From contig NZ_JARZHG010000027.1 of assembly GCF_029946505.1 (NCBI RefSeq), positions 62,001 to 126,000 on the forward strand: a stretch of 64,000 bases of DNA. Reading direction: 5' to 3'. Positions 8,714 through 16,745 of this stretch are shown here, piece after piece. Every line of letters begins with the position of its first letter. The stretch's first letter is position 1. Below the pieces are notes generated by a model, which was given only the letters and a program-made list of their open reading frames with translations, ran no database searches and had not been told where the DNA came from. Source of the stretch: Polyangium sp. y55x31. GTDB taxonomy: Bacteria > Myxococcota_A > Polyangia > Polyangiales > Polyangiaceae. The translations under genes were made by a program, and so were the position numbers.

Positions 8714-9661
8714 ATGTTCGTGCTGCCGTTCGAGAAGCCGATTGCGGACCTCGTCGAGAAGGTGAGGGCGCTGCGCGCGCTCGCCGCCTCCGATCGCAGG
8801 TTCGAACCCGAGCTCCAGCGCCTCGAAGAGAAGACGTCGCGCCTCGCGCGCGAGATCTTCGCGGACCTCACGCCGATCCAGAAGGTCCAGCTCTCGCGCC
8901 ACGCGAACCGGCCCTACACGCTCGACTACGTGAAGCGGCTGTTCACCGGATGGGTTGAGCTCAAAGGAGATCGGCGCTTCGCCGACGATCAGGCGATCGT
9001 CGCGGGGCTCGCGACGTACCACGGCCGCAGCGTCGTCGTGGTCGGCCAGCAGAAGGGCCGCGGCACGAAGGAGAACGTGAAGCGCAACTTCGGCATGCCG
9101 CACCCCGAGGGCTACCGGAAGGCGATTCGCATGTACGAGCTCGCCGACAAATTCGGCCTGCCCGTGCTCACGTTCATCGACACGCCCGGCGCGTATCCCG
9201 GCATCGGCGCCGAGGAGCGCGGGCAGAGCGAGGCCATCGGCGCGGCGCTCGCGGCCATGGCGAGGGCGCGCGTGCCGATCGTCGCGACGATCATCGGCGA
9301 GGGCGGCTCGGGCGGCGCGCTCGCGCTCGGCGTGGCGAACCGCGTGATCATGCTGGAGTTCGGTTGCTACTCGGTCATCACGCCCGAGGGGTGCGCGGCG
9401 ATCCTGTGGAACGACGGCGCGCGCGCGGACGAGGCCGCGGCGCAGCTCAAGATCACGGCGCCGGAGCTCTTGCAGCTCGGCGTGGTCGACCTCGTCGTGG
9501 AGGAGCCGACGGGCGGCGCGCACCAGGACCACGACGAGGCCGCGCGGATGCTCGACCAGACCTTGTGGCAGACGCTCACCTCGCTCGACGGTCTTTCGGG
9601 CGACGAGCTCGTCGACGATCGGTACCGTCGCTTCCGCGCGCTCGGGTCTTTCCTCGCCTGA
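8714..9661 (+). CDS. accA: Acetyl-CoA carboxylase carboxyltransferase subunit alpha
   Basis: A 315-residue carboxyltransferase alpha subunit that, with AccD, moves the carboxyl group from biotin to acetyl-CoA in fatty-acid synthesis. The N-terminal helical part (LVEKVRALRALAASD), the RPYTLDYVKRLF motif, the crotonase-like core (GLPVLTFIDTPGAYPGIGAEERGQ) and the oxyanion region (IIGEGGSGGALALGV) are typical, and the length is standard. accD is not adjacent, which is common. The gene follows the cyclase gene by 9 bp. Confidence 0.95.
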   Translation: MFVLPFEKPIADLVEKVRALRALAASDRRFEPELQRLEEKTSRLAREIFADLTPIQKVQLSRHANRPYTLDYVKRLFTGWVELKGDRRFADDQAIVAGLATYHGRSVVVVGQQKGRGTKENVKRNFGMPHPEGYRKAIRMYELADKFGLPVLTFIDTPGAYPGIGAEERGQSEAIGAALAAMARARVPIVATIIGEGGSGGALALGVANRVIMLEFGCYSVITPEGCAAILWNDGARADEAAAQLKITAPELLQLGVVDLVVEEPTGGAHQDHDEAARMLDQTLWQTLTSLDGLSGDELVDDRYRRFRALGSFLA

Positions 9662-9700
9662 CCTTTCCTGCACGGCGGGCCGGCGCTATACGCGGCGGAT

Positions 9701-10696
9701 GTGTTTCGATTGGGAGCGGCCGTGACCGTACCCGTCGCTCTCGTCGGCTGCGGCGCGTGGGGCGAGAACTTGCTCCGGGTGCTCAGCGAGAGCCCGCGGG
9801 CCGAGCTCGTCGCGGTCGCCGATACGAGCGCGGCGCGGCGCGAGGTCGCGCGCGCGAAGGCGCCGTCCACTGCGATCGTCGAGAGCTTGGAAGAAGCGAT
9901 CGGGCTCGGCGCGCGTGCCGTGGTGATCGCCACGCCGCCGCGCTCGCATGCGTCGCTCGTGCTCACGGCGCTCGACGCGGGGCTCGACGTGCTCGTCGAG
10001 AAGCCGCTCGCGGTCTCCGCGGCGGACGCGGAGCGCTGCGCCTTGCGCGCGGCCGCGCTCGGGCGCGTGGCGATGGTCGGGCACCTCTTGCGGTATCACC
10101 CGGCCGTCGAGCGGCTCGTCGCGATGGTGCACGACGGCGCGCTCGGCACGATGAGGCACCTCGCGGCGTCGCGGCTCTCCATTCGTGGAGATCGATCGGT
10201 GCCGGCGCTCTGGTCGCTCGGGCCGCATGATCTCTCGATCGTGCATGCGATCGAGCCGCTCCGGATCGAGGCGCTCGAAGCGACGAGTGGTCCGGACGGG
10301 GATCCGGTCGTGCTCGGCTTGCGGCTCGTGTCGGGGTTTGCCGCGCGGATCGAGCTCTCGCGCGTGCATGCGACGAAGGAGCGGCGGATCGTGGTCGTGG
10401 GCTCGTCTGCCGTGGCGATGCTCGACGACGTGCGCGCGCCGGATCGCATTTTTCTTTCCCGACCGCCTTCGAGGAGTGACGGGATCTTCGAGGGACCGGC
10501 CGAAGAGATCCGCGTCCCGTGGCGCGAGCCGATGGCCGCGGAGATCGATCACTTCCTGCGTTGCGTGGAGGAGCGCCGCGCGCCGCGCACGCCGTTCGAG
10601 GAGGGCGCGGTCGTCGTGCGTGCGCTCGGGCAGGCGGAGCGCGTGCTCGCCGAGGCGAGCCTCAAGCCGGCTTCGCTTCGAGCCGAAGGATCGTGA
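9701..10696 (+). CDS. Gfo/Idh/MocA family oxidoreductase
   Basis: A protein of 331 residues (GTG at 9701), or 324 if the in-frame GTG at 9722 is used. The Rossmann motif VALVGCGAWGENLLRVL binds NAD(P), and EKPLAVSAADAER carries the conserved EKP catalytic lysine of the family. These enzymes act on sugars, sugar nucleotides or inositols; the substrate cannot be read from the sequence. The 3' end overlaps the convergent metallophosphoesterase gene by 35 bp. Confidence 0.85.
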   Translation: MFRLGAAVTVPVALVGCGAWGENLLRVLSESPRAELVAVADTSAARREVARAKAPSTAIVESLEEAIGLGARAVVIATPPRSHASLVLTALDAGLDVLVEKPLAVSAADAERCALRAAALGRVAMVGHLLRYHPAVERLVAMVHDGALGTMRHLAASRLSIRGDRSVPALWSLGPHDLSIVHAIEPLRIEALEATSGPDGDPVVLGLRLVSGFAARIELSRVHATKERRIVVVGSSAVAMLDDVRAPDRIFLSRPPSRSDGIFEGPAEEIRVPWREPMAAEIDHFLRCVEERRAPRTPFEEGAVVVRALGQAERVLAEASLKPASLRAEGS

Positions 10697-11813
10697 TCTC
10701 CGGCGCCGCGCCGAGGCGCACCGGCGGCCCCGTCGTGCCGAGCCCCGGGCTCACGTAGAGCCACGCGTCGCCCTCGCGGTAGAGGTCCGCGTGATAGCGA
10801 TACACGCGGGCGGACAGATTGTACCGCGTCGTAAGAAATGGCACGCCGACCTGGCCCCAGTGCGTGTGCCCCGACAGCACGAGCGACGCGCCCCGCGCGG
10901 ACAGATCCGGGAAGAGCTGCGGGTCGTGGGCCAGCACCACGAGCGGCGCGCCGTGATCGTGGCCGTCGAGCGCGCGTCGCACGTTCGCGCGGCGCGACCA
11001 AGTATCGTCGACGCCTGCGATCATGAGCCGCTCGCCGCCGCGCTCGATGGCCTTGCGCTCGTTCCGCAAGACGCCGATCCCGGCCTCGCGCAGCTTCCCC
11101 ACGAGCGCCTCGCCGTCGCCGAAGTAGTCGTGGTTGCCCATCACGGCGATGACCCCGTCGCGGCTCTTCAGCGAGCTCGCGAGCTCGGCGATCTCGCCGT
11201 GGAACGCGTTGCCGGTCGTGACGTAGTCGCCCGTGAGCGCGACGAGGTCGACGTCGAGCGCGCGGACGGTCTCCGCCCAGCGATCGGCGTGCTCGCGCGG
11301 ACAGAGCGCGCCGATGTGCAGGTCCGACAGGTGCGCGATGCGGTAGCCCTGGAAGGCGGCGGGCAGGCCGCGGATCGGCACGTCGATCGTGCGCACGCGG
11401 ACCCAGCGACGCCGCACGAACACGCCCCAGCCGGCGAGCGCGAGCCCGAGCCCGTACGCCACGATCGCGACCGAGCCCGACGTCGGCACGAGCGTCGCCG
11501 GCGCGACGAAGCTCGCGATCATCGCGAGCGCCAGGCCCACGAGCCAGAGCGGCAGCGCGGCGACGAGCGCGCACCAGTGCGCGTAATACGGCTCCTCGAC
11601 GAGCAGCCGCTGCAGGCGTGGGACGGGACGATCGGCCGAAGCGAGCTGGATGCGCCCGCGAAACGCATAAGCGGAGAGCGCACAGAGCGCGAGCGCGACG
11701 AACCACGGCGCGGGCACGCCGAGACGCGCGAGGATCGCGTGGGCCGCCACGGCGAACGTGACGTGGAGCGCGATCGTCACGGCAAAGAGGACGGTCCAGA
11801 ACCTTCGCATCAC
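10662..11813 (-). CDS. Membrane-anchored metallophosphoesterase
   Basis: A 383-residue protein. The first 140 residues form about four transmembrane helices, followed by a calcineurin-like phosphoesterase domain with all metal motifs: HLSDLHIG, LTGDYV, VMGNHDYFGDG, LVLAHDP and LVLSGHTHWGQ. The architecture is that of YkuE/YaeI-type membrane phosphodiesterases, some of which hydrolyse lipid-linked substrates such as UDP-diacylglucosamine. Its true substrate is unknown. Confidence 0.85.
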   Translation of the reverse strand: MMRRFWTVLFAVTIALHVTFAVAAHAILARLGVPAPWFVALALCALSAYAFRGRIQLASADRPVPRLQRLLVEEPYYAHWCALVAALPLWLVGLALAMIASFVAPATLVPTSGSVAIVAYGLGLALAGWGVFVRRRWVRVRTIDVPIRGLPAAFQGYRIAHLSDLHIGALCPREHADRWAETVRALDVDLVALTGDYVTTGNAFHGEIAELASSLKSRDGVIAVMGNHDYFGDGEALVGKLREAGIGVLRNERKAIERGGERLMIAGVDDTWSRRANVRRALDGHDHGAPLVVLAHDPQLFPDLSARGASLVLSGHTHWGQVGVPFLTTRYNLSARVYRYHADLYREGDAWLYVSPGLGTTGPPVRLGAAPEITILRLEAKPA

Positions 11814-11902
11814 CCTCGGGGGCGGCAGGAAAATGGCTGCTTTACGTCGCCCGAAGCTTCATGCTAGCGCGCGAGTCCCAAGATCACAGGGAGCAGGCAG
11901 GA

Positions 11903-12238
11903 ATGAGCGATCCGAGGACCGAGCCCACGATGGTCAAAGCGCCGCATGGCGCGCGGACCATGGAGATCGAGTGGGCCGACGGGCACAAGAGCGTGCTTCC
12001 GCACGAGATCCTGCGCGGATACTGCCCTTGCGCGGTCTGCCAGGGGCACGGCGGCACCATCCATTTCGTGCCGGGCGGCGATCTCAGCCTCCGCGACATC
12101 CAGCAGGTCGGCAACTACGCCCTGCAGTTCACCTGGGGCGACCAGCACGACACCGGCATCTACTCGTTCCGGTACCTCCGCTCGCTCTGCCAGTGCGACG
12201 CGTGCAAGCCGACGTTCAGCCCAGGATCGGTACCGTGA
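11903..12238 (+). CDS. DUF971 domain protein
   Basis: A 111-residue protein; I chose the ATG at 11903, after a purine-rich stretch (GGGAGCAGGCAGGA). It matches the DUF971 family, related to the N-terminal domain of gamma-butyrobetaine hydroxylase: IEWADGHKSVLPHEILRGYCPCAVCQ is followed by VGNYALQFTWGDQHDTGIYS and a final YLRSLCQCDAC. The CxxC and CxC-type cysteines (CPCAVC, CQCDAC) suggest metal binding. Members are often found near ApbC/Mrp or Fe-S genes; here the neighbour is engB, whose GTG start overlaps the stop by 4 bp. Confidence 0.85.
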   Translation: MSDPRTEPTMVKAPHGARTMEIEWADGHKSVLPHEILRGYCPCAVCQGHGGTIHFVPGGDLSLRDIQQVGNYALQFTWGDQHDTGIYSFRYLRSLCQCDACKPTFSPGSVP

Positions 12239-12984
12239 CCGAAAAAACGAAGCCCACGAAGAAGACGCCCGCCACCGGGTCGAAGCCGGCAGGCGCGCCG
12301 GCGGACGGCAAGAAGAAGGCGCTCGATCCCAAGCAGATCGTGCATGCGCAGTTCCTCGCCGCGGCCGCGCCGGGCTCGTCGCTCCCGGCGCCGACGATGG
12401 CCGAGATCGCCTTCGCGGGGCGATCGAACGTCGGCAAGTCGAGCCTCATCAACACGCTCGTCGAGCGCAAGGGCCTCGTGCGCACGGGCGCGACGCCCGG
12501 CGTCACGCGGCAGATCAACCTCTTCGAGGCGCGCGCCCGCGACGGCGCCGTCTTCCACCTCATCGACCTGCCCGGCTACGGCTACGCCAAACGATCGAAG
12601 GCCGAACGGACGGCGTGGGGGGACCTCATCGAGGGGTATCTGCGCACCCGCGTCACGCTCGCGGCCCTGGTCATCCTGGTCGACGTGCGTCGCGGCCTCG
12701 AGGAGGACGACAAAGAGCTCATCCAGTTCGTGGAGGAGGCGCGGGACGTCCAGCGTCGGCCGGTCGAGATCGTCATCGTCGCCACGAAGATCGACAAGCA
12801 CGGGCGTTCGGCGAGCCGCAACGCGGCAGCGGCGATGGCGAAGAGCACCGGCCGCAAGGTGATCGGTTTCTCTTCGGTCACGGCCGAGGGGCGCGCGGAG
12901 TTATGGGCGCTCTTGCGCAAGGTCACGCTCGGCACGCCCGAGGCCACGTCCATCCCGAACAACGCGGAGCCGGAGCCTGCTTGA
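12235..12984 (+). CDS. engB: Ribosome biogenesis GTPase EngB/YsxC
   Basis: A 249-residue TrmE-Era-EngA-type GTPase needed for assembly of the large ribosomal subunit. Visible motifs are G1 GRSNVGKSS, a Thr-containing switch I (GATPGVTRQIN), G3 DLPGYGYA, G4 TKID and a final SSVTAEG (G5). An N-terminal Lys/Pro/Ala-rich extension of about 35 residues precedes the G domain and is longer than in E. coli. The GTG at 12235 overlaps the DUF971 stop (GTGA). Confidence 0.92.
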   Translation: MTEKTKPTKKTPATGSKPAGAPADGKKKALDPKQIVHAQFLAAAAPGSSLPAPTMAEIAFAGRSNVGKSSLINTLVERKGLVRTGATPGVTRQINLFEARARDGAVFHLIDLPGYGYAKRSKAERTAWGDLIEGYLRTRVTLAALVILVDVRRGLEEDDKELIQFVEEARDVQRRPVEIVIVATKIDKHGRSASRNAAAAMAKSTGRKVIGFSSVTAEGRAELWALLRKVTLGTPEATSIPNNAEPEPA

Positions 12985-13125
12985 CGGCGCGGCGCGAGCG
13001 TCATGATCCTCGTGCGCTCGGCGTGCCCGTCCTTGGGACGCATGCCCATCCGCACGGGAGCGTACGGCGATGCGCACCGTAAATCGGTTGACGTTCGGCC
13101 TGTGTGCACCTTTCGTTAGGTGGCC

Positions 13126-13743
13126 ATGACGGCGGGTGGGCGCCAGAGCCGGGCGGAGCGGGACGCGCTGGACGCGCGCGCCATGCGCCGCATCTGTGAT
13201 GGGGACGACGACGCCATCGCGGAGATCTACGATCGCCACGCGAGCGTCGCGTACGGTCTCGCGCTCAAGATCGTGCGGGACGCGCTCGAAGCCGAGGACG
13301 TGGTGCACGACGCGTTCGTCGCGATCGTCGAGCGCGCCGATCAGTACCGCGCCGAGCGAGGCACGGTGGTCGCGTGGCTCGTCACGACGGTGCGGAACCT
13401 GGCCCTCGATCGCGCGCGAAGGCGCACGCGCAGGGCGCAGATCACGGACGAGGAGCTGCGGCACGAGCCGATCGAGCCGGTGATCGATCCCGAGTCGAGC
13501 TCGGTGCTCGACCTCGAACGTCGCGCGGTGCGAGCCGCGCTCGTCGGTTTGCCCGCGGCGCAACGCGCGACCCTGGAGACGGCGTTTTTCGAGGGGCTCA
13601 GTTATCCGGAGATCGCCGAGCGTGACGGCGTGCCGCTCGGCACCGTGAAGTCCCGCGCGGCGCGCGCTCTCTCGGCGCTGCGCGTGGCGCTCGAAGGGCC
13701 GCTCGAAATGCAAGGGATGGGGACGAGCAGCGAGGACGAGTGA
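13126..13743 (+). CDS. ECF-type RNA polymerase sigma factor
   Basis: A 205-residue sigma-70-family factor of the extracytoplasmic class. Region 2 is visible in AIAEIYDRHASVAYGLALKI and DVVHDAFVAIVERADQYR followed by GTVVAWLVTTVRNLALDRAR; region 4 is the helix-turn-helix LSYPEIAERDGVPLGTVKSR. The start is the ATG at 13126, with a GTG at 13120 as an alternative. No anti-sigma gene is adjacent, so its control is not evident. A TTGACG box lies at 13088-13093, but no good -10 follows. Confidence 0.9.
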   Translation: MTAGGRQSRAERDALDARAMRRICDGDDDAIAEIYDRHASVAYGLALKIVRDALEAEDVVHDAFVAIVERADQYRAERGTVVAWLVTTVRNLALDRARRRTRRAQITDEELRHEPIEPVIDPESSSVLDLERRAVRAALVGLPAAQRATLETAFFEGLSYPEIAERDGVPLGTVKSRAARALSALRVALEGPLEMQGMGTSSEDE

Positions 13744-13822
13744 ACGTGGGTTTGGATGGAGAATCCGGTCGATCCACCTGCGTCGTGTGCGTCAGTGGTA
13801 TAGAGCTTGCCGAAGGCGGGAC

Positions 13823-14947
13823 ATGCCCCCGGTCGTGCCCATGAGACTGCCTCTCGAGAGCTTCACGGTGGAGCGGTTCCGCGGGATCCGCGATCTGGAG
13901 CTCCGTGATCTCGGGCGATTCAACCTGCTCGTCGGCCGGAACAACTCCGGAAAAACGAGCGTGTTGGAAGCGCTGTCCGTCTTCTGCGCGCCGCTCGATC
14001 CGTGGAAGTGGATGGGGGTCGCCTCATGGCGAGAGCCCTTCGGTGGTTCCACGGTCGTGGAGCGTTTTCGTTGGCTGTTTCCACAGACGAGAGAGCAGGA
14101 GCTCACCAGGCCCTATGACGGGATGCTTTCCGTCGTTGGAGTGGGCCGCGCACCCGTGCGCGAAGTCGTGGCGCGCTACCAGGAACTTCGCGGGACCGAG
14201 GTCGTGGGAGCTCCTTCCGCACGCGTAGGAGAGGTGGCTGTCGGTGAGCGCCGGGGAGCGCGTGTCGAAGTCGCCGTGAAGACGCGGCAGATGGATCTGT
14301 TTACCGGAGAGGAGACGCGAGGCTCCTTCACCTTCTGGGAAAGAGAGCGCTTCGAGGCACCGCCTCAGCCGGTGGAGCCTGCGGTTCCGTTCCGCGCCAT
14401 CAACCCGTCGGCACACTGGTTGGGCGGCGTTCGCGATTTCTCGGAGGCCAAGCTCGCGGGGCACTGGGACGAAACGATCGCGTTGCTGAAGAAGATCGAG
14501 CCCACGATTCTCGGCGCGGAACTCCTTGTGCCGCCATGGGCGAGTGACAACTCGCCGACCGTGTATCTGCGGGATGAGCGAGCTGGTCTCTTGCCTCTCG
14601 GCTCCTACGGCGATGGTATCCGGCGCGCGCTCCACTTTGCGCTGACGATTCCGAGCGTCGCTGGCGGTGTCCTCCTCATCGACGAACTCGAAACCGCCAT
14701 CCATGTCTCCGCGCTCGAACACGTGTTCCGCTGGCTCCTCGACGCCTGCGTGACCCACGACGTGCAGGTCTTCGCCACCACGCACAGCCTCGAAGCGCTC
14801 GACGCGATCCTCGCCGTCGACCCGACGCCCGAGGAGGACATCGTCGCCTACCGCCTCGAACGCGAGGGGGAGCAGACGACGGCCCGTCGTTACGGAGAGG
14901 ACCTGCTCAAGCGCATCCGCTACGAGCGAGGGCTCGACGTGCGATGA
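13823..14947 (+). CDS. AAA ATPase of an OLD/PARIS-like defence pair
   Basis: A protein of 374 residues from the ATG at 13823 (368 from the ATG at 13841). The SMC/ABC-like AAA domain begins with FTVERFRGIRDLELRDLG, Walker A is GRNNSGKTS (residues 38-46) and Walker B is GGVLLIDELETAIH, followed by VFATTHSLEALDAI with a switch His. The central 150 residues are the family-variable insert. This is the ATPase half of the split ATPase-TOPRIM systems (OLD class, Gabija, PARIS) that sense phage products and use a partner TOPRIM protein as effector. The stop overlaps the TOPRIM gene by 4 bp, which fixes the pairing. Codon use is less GC-rich at third positions than in the flanking genes, consistent with transfer. 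Confidence 0.8.
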   Translation: MPPVVPMRLPLESFTVERFRGIRDLELRDLGRFNLLVGRNNSGKTSVLEALSVFCAPLDPWKWMGVASWREPFGGSTVVERFRWLFPQTREQELTRPYDGMLSVVGVGRAPVREVVARYQELRGTEVVGAPSARVGEVAVGERRGARVEVAVKTRQMDLFTGEETRGSFTFWERERFEAPPQPVEPAVPFRAINPSAHWLGGVRDFSEAKLAGHWDETIALLKKIEPTILGAELLVPPWASDNSPTVYLRDERAGLLPLGSYGDGIRRALHFALTIPSVAGGVLLIDELETAIHVSALEHVFRWLLDACVTHDVQVFATTHSLEALDAILAVDPTPEEDIVAYRLEREGEQTTARRYGEDLLKRIRYERGLDVR

Positions 14948-15741
14948 CCGTCCGGCACGCGTACATCGTCGTCGAGGGCCCGCACGACGTGGAGCTCGTC
15001 GCGCGACTGCTCAAGCCTCTCGGCCTGAAGCGCGTTCAGAAGCAACCGGGAGTCGATTCCTACTGGAAGCGACTCATCCCCACGAGCTTCCCACCGCCGC
15101 CCGATCTCGATCTGCTCCGGCGCGTCTCGGTTCCGTTCTTTTTCCAGAACACCGACGTCTCTCTCGCCATCCATGCGGCGACAGGCGAGTCACGCATCGC
15201 CGAGACCATCGAAGAGTCGCTTTCCGAACTGCGCCCATCCCCTGATGCCATCGGCGTATTCCTCGACGCCGACCAGAAGGCGCTTCCGCGCCAGCGTTTT
15301 GCGGAGCTGAAGACGAGGCTCGCAGCCTCGAAGGATGCTCCCGTGGTCCTCGCCGATGAGCCCGGCGAGATCGCGCCCGGCCCACCGCGAACCGGTGCGT
15401 TCGTGCTGCCGGACAATCAGCAGCAGGGCACGCTCGAGGACCTTCTTCTCGAGTGTGCGGCGATCAGCTACCCATCGCTCCTTTCTGCAGCCCGGTCCCT
15501 CGTGGCAGGCGTCGATCCCAAGGATCAGGCCTTCGATCGCCAGGACATGGCAGACTTCACGAAGCCGGCAGGGCGTAACAAGGCGACCGTCGCCTGTGTC
15601 GCGGGCGTGCTTCGACCGGGCAAGGCCGTCCAGGTCTCCATCCAGGACAACCGCTGGCTCGAAGGCCCCTCCTGCGAAATCCCACGCATCAAGGCCGTGC
15701 GCGCGTTTCTCTACGATCTGCTCGACATCAAGGAAACGTAG
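14944..15741 (+). CDS. TOPRIM (DUF3226-like) effector of the ATPase pair
   Basis: A 265-residue protein. The TOPRIM fold is recognisable from IVVEGPHDVELVARLLKPLG, with the catalytic Glu at residue 11, and IGVFLDADQ, with the DxD at 108-110. The family resembles DUF3226, found as a partner of AAA ATPases. TOPRIM proteins of this class are DNA- or RNA-cleaving effectors (OLD, GajA, AriB); whether this one cuts nucleic acid is inferred. It overlaps the upstream ATPase by ATGA and ends 4 bp from the convergent PAS-STAS gene, so the operon is just these two genes. Confidence 0.75.
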   Translation: MTVRHAYIVVEGPHDVELVARLLKPLGLKRVQKQPGVDSYWKRLIPTSFPPPPDLDLLRRVSVPFFFQNTDVSLAIHAATGESRIAETIEESLSELRPSPDAIGVFLDADQKALPRQRFAELKTRLAASKDAPVVLADEPGEIAPGPPRTGAFVLPDNQQQGTLEDLLLECAAISYPSLLSAARSLVAGVDPKDQAFDRQDMADFTKPAGRNKATVACVAGVLRPGKAVQVSIQDNRWLEGPSCEIPRIKAVRAFLYDLLDIKET

Positions 15742-15745
15742 AGGC

Positions 15746-16618
15746 TCAGCGCCGCCTCTGCGCCCCCAGCGCGAACGTGATCCCCCGGGCCAGCGTGCTC
15801 AGCGTCCGCATCCCGCCCACGTCGAGCTCCACCATCGTCCGCGCCACCTCGGGCCGCACGCCCGTCAGGAGCACCTCCGCGCCGAGCAGCCGTGCTCCGC
15901 GCACCGCCTCGCAGAGCAGCTCCATCACCGCGTGATCCGCGGCGCGCAGGCCCGTCAGATCGATGATCGCGAACGTCGCCCCGCGTGACGACACGGCGGC
16001 GAGCAGCGCGTCGACGATCCTCCCAGCGCGGCGTTTGTCCACCGAGCCGATGAGCGGCATCACGAGCACGCCCTCGGCGACGGGCAGGAGCGGCGTTTCG
16101 AGCTCTTCGAGCATCGACTCCTGCGCGCGGATGATCTCCTCCTGCATCCGCGCGCGCTCCGACTCGGCGACCTTGCGCATCGTGACGTCGCGGTCCACGC
16201 CGCGATACCCGCAGTAGGTGCCTGCCTCGTCGAAGAGCGGCACGCCGCTCGTCTCCAGCACCACGTGCCGGCCGTCCTTGTGCTGGTTGACGTTTTCGAG
16301 GTCCTTGAACGGCGCGCGCGACGCGAGGATCGGGCCCAAGAGCGCGCCCACGCGGGCCGCCTCCTCGGGCGGCATGAAGTCGAGCGGCGTCTTTCCGAGC
16401 GCCTCCTCCGGCTCGTAGCCCAGGAAATCGCGGATTCGTGGGCTCACGAAGGTGTAGACCCCCTTCGCGTCGACCTCCCAGATCCAGTCGTTCGTGACCT
16501 CCACGAGCATGGCCAGGCGGCGCTGGTCCTCGCGCAGCCGCCGGTTTTCCTCACGCAGCCTGGCGAGCTCTCCTTTCGTGTCGTCGACCAAAAATGCGAC
16601 GCCGGTATCCGTCGGCAT
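15746..16618 (-). CDS. PAS-STAS protein (RsbR-like)
   Basis: A 290-residue cytoplasmic sensor. After a short coiled coil (LARLREENRRLREDQRRL), a PAS domain (about residues 40-160) has NDWIWEVDAKGVYTFVSPRI and the C-terminal PAC motif GYRGVDRDVTMRK. A helical linker then leads to a STAS domain with PLLPVAEGVLVMPLIGSVD and FAIIDLTGLRAADHAVMEL, typical of RsbR-type stressosome co-antagonists. The Thr of IIDLTG matches a phosphorylation site in RsbR. No rsbS or rsbT is nearby. The ATG at 16618 is used because further upstream the frame is low-complexity sequence antisense to the next gene. Confidence 0.85.
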   Translation of the reverse strand: MPTDTGVAFLVDDTKGELARLREENRRLREDQRRLAMLVEVTNDWIWEVDAKGVYTFVSPRIRDFLGYEPEEALGKTPLDFMPPEEAARVGALLGPILASRAPFKDLENVNQHKDGRHVVLETSGVPLFDEAGTYCGYRGVDRDVTMRKVAESERARMQEEIIRAQESMLEELETPLLPVAEGVLVMPLIGSVDKRRAGRIVDALLAAVSSRGATFAIIDLTGLRAADHAVMELLCEAVRGARLLGAEVLLTGVRPEVARTMVELDVGGMRTLSTLARGITFALGAQRRR

Positions 16619-16745
16619 CCGCTCATGGTGACACGCCCGTCCGGTTCTCGCCTCGACGGCGGCCTGCTCTTTCCCGCTCGATCGCGGCGCACCCGACGAA
16701 CGGGGCTGGCGCCTCGCGGCTTGCGCGACATTCTCCGGGACTGCC

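Noticed and set aside
13088-13116. TTGACG upstream of the ECF sigma gene was considered as a -35 box.
   Set aside because: The hexamer at the right distance (TTTCGT) is a poor -10 match, so no promoter is claimed.
13780-13820. A stretch reading GTCAGTGGTATAGAGC recalls a tRNA D-arm and might have been a tRNA remnant or attachment site in front of the ATPase/TOPRIM pair.
   Set aside because: No anticodon stem, T-arm or acceptor end follows, and no matching second copy was seen near 15.7 kb.
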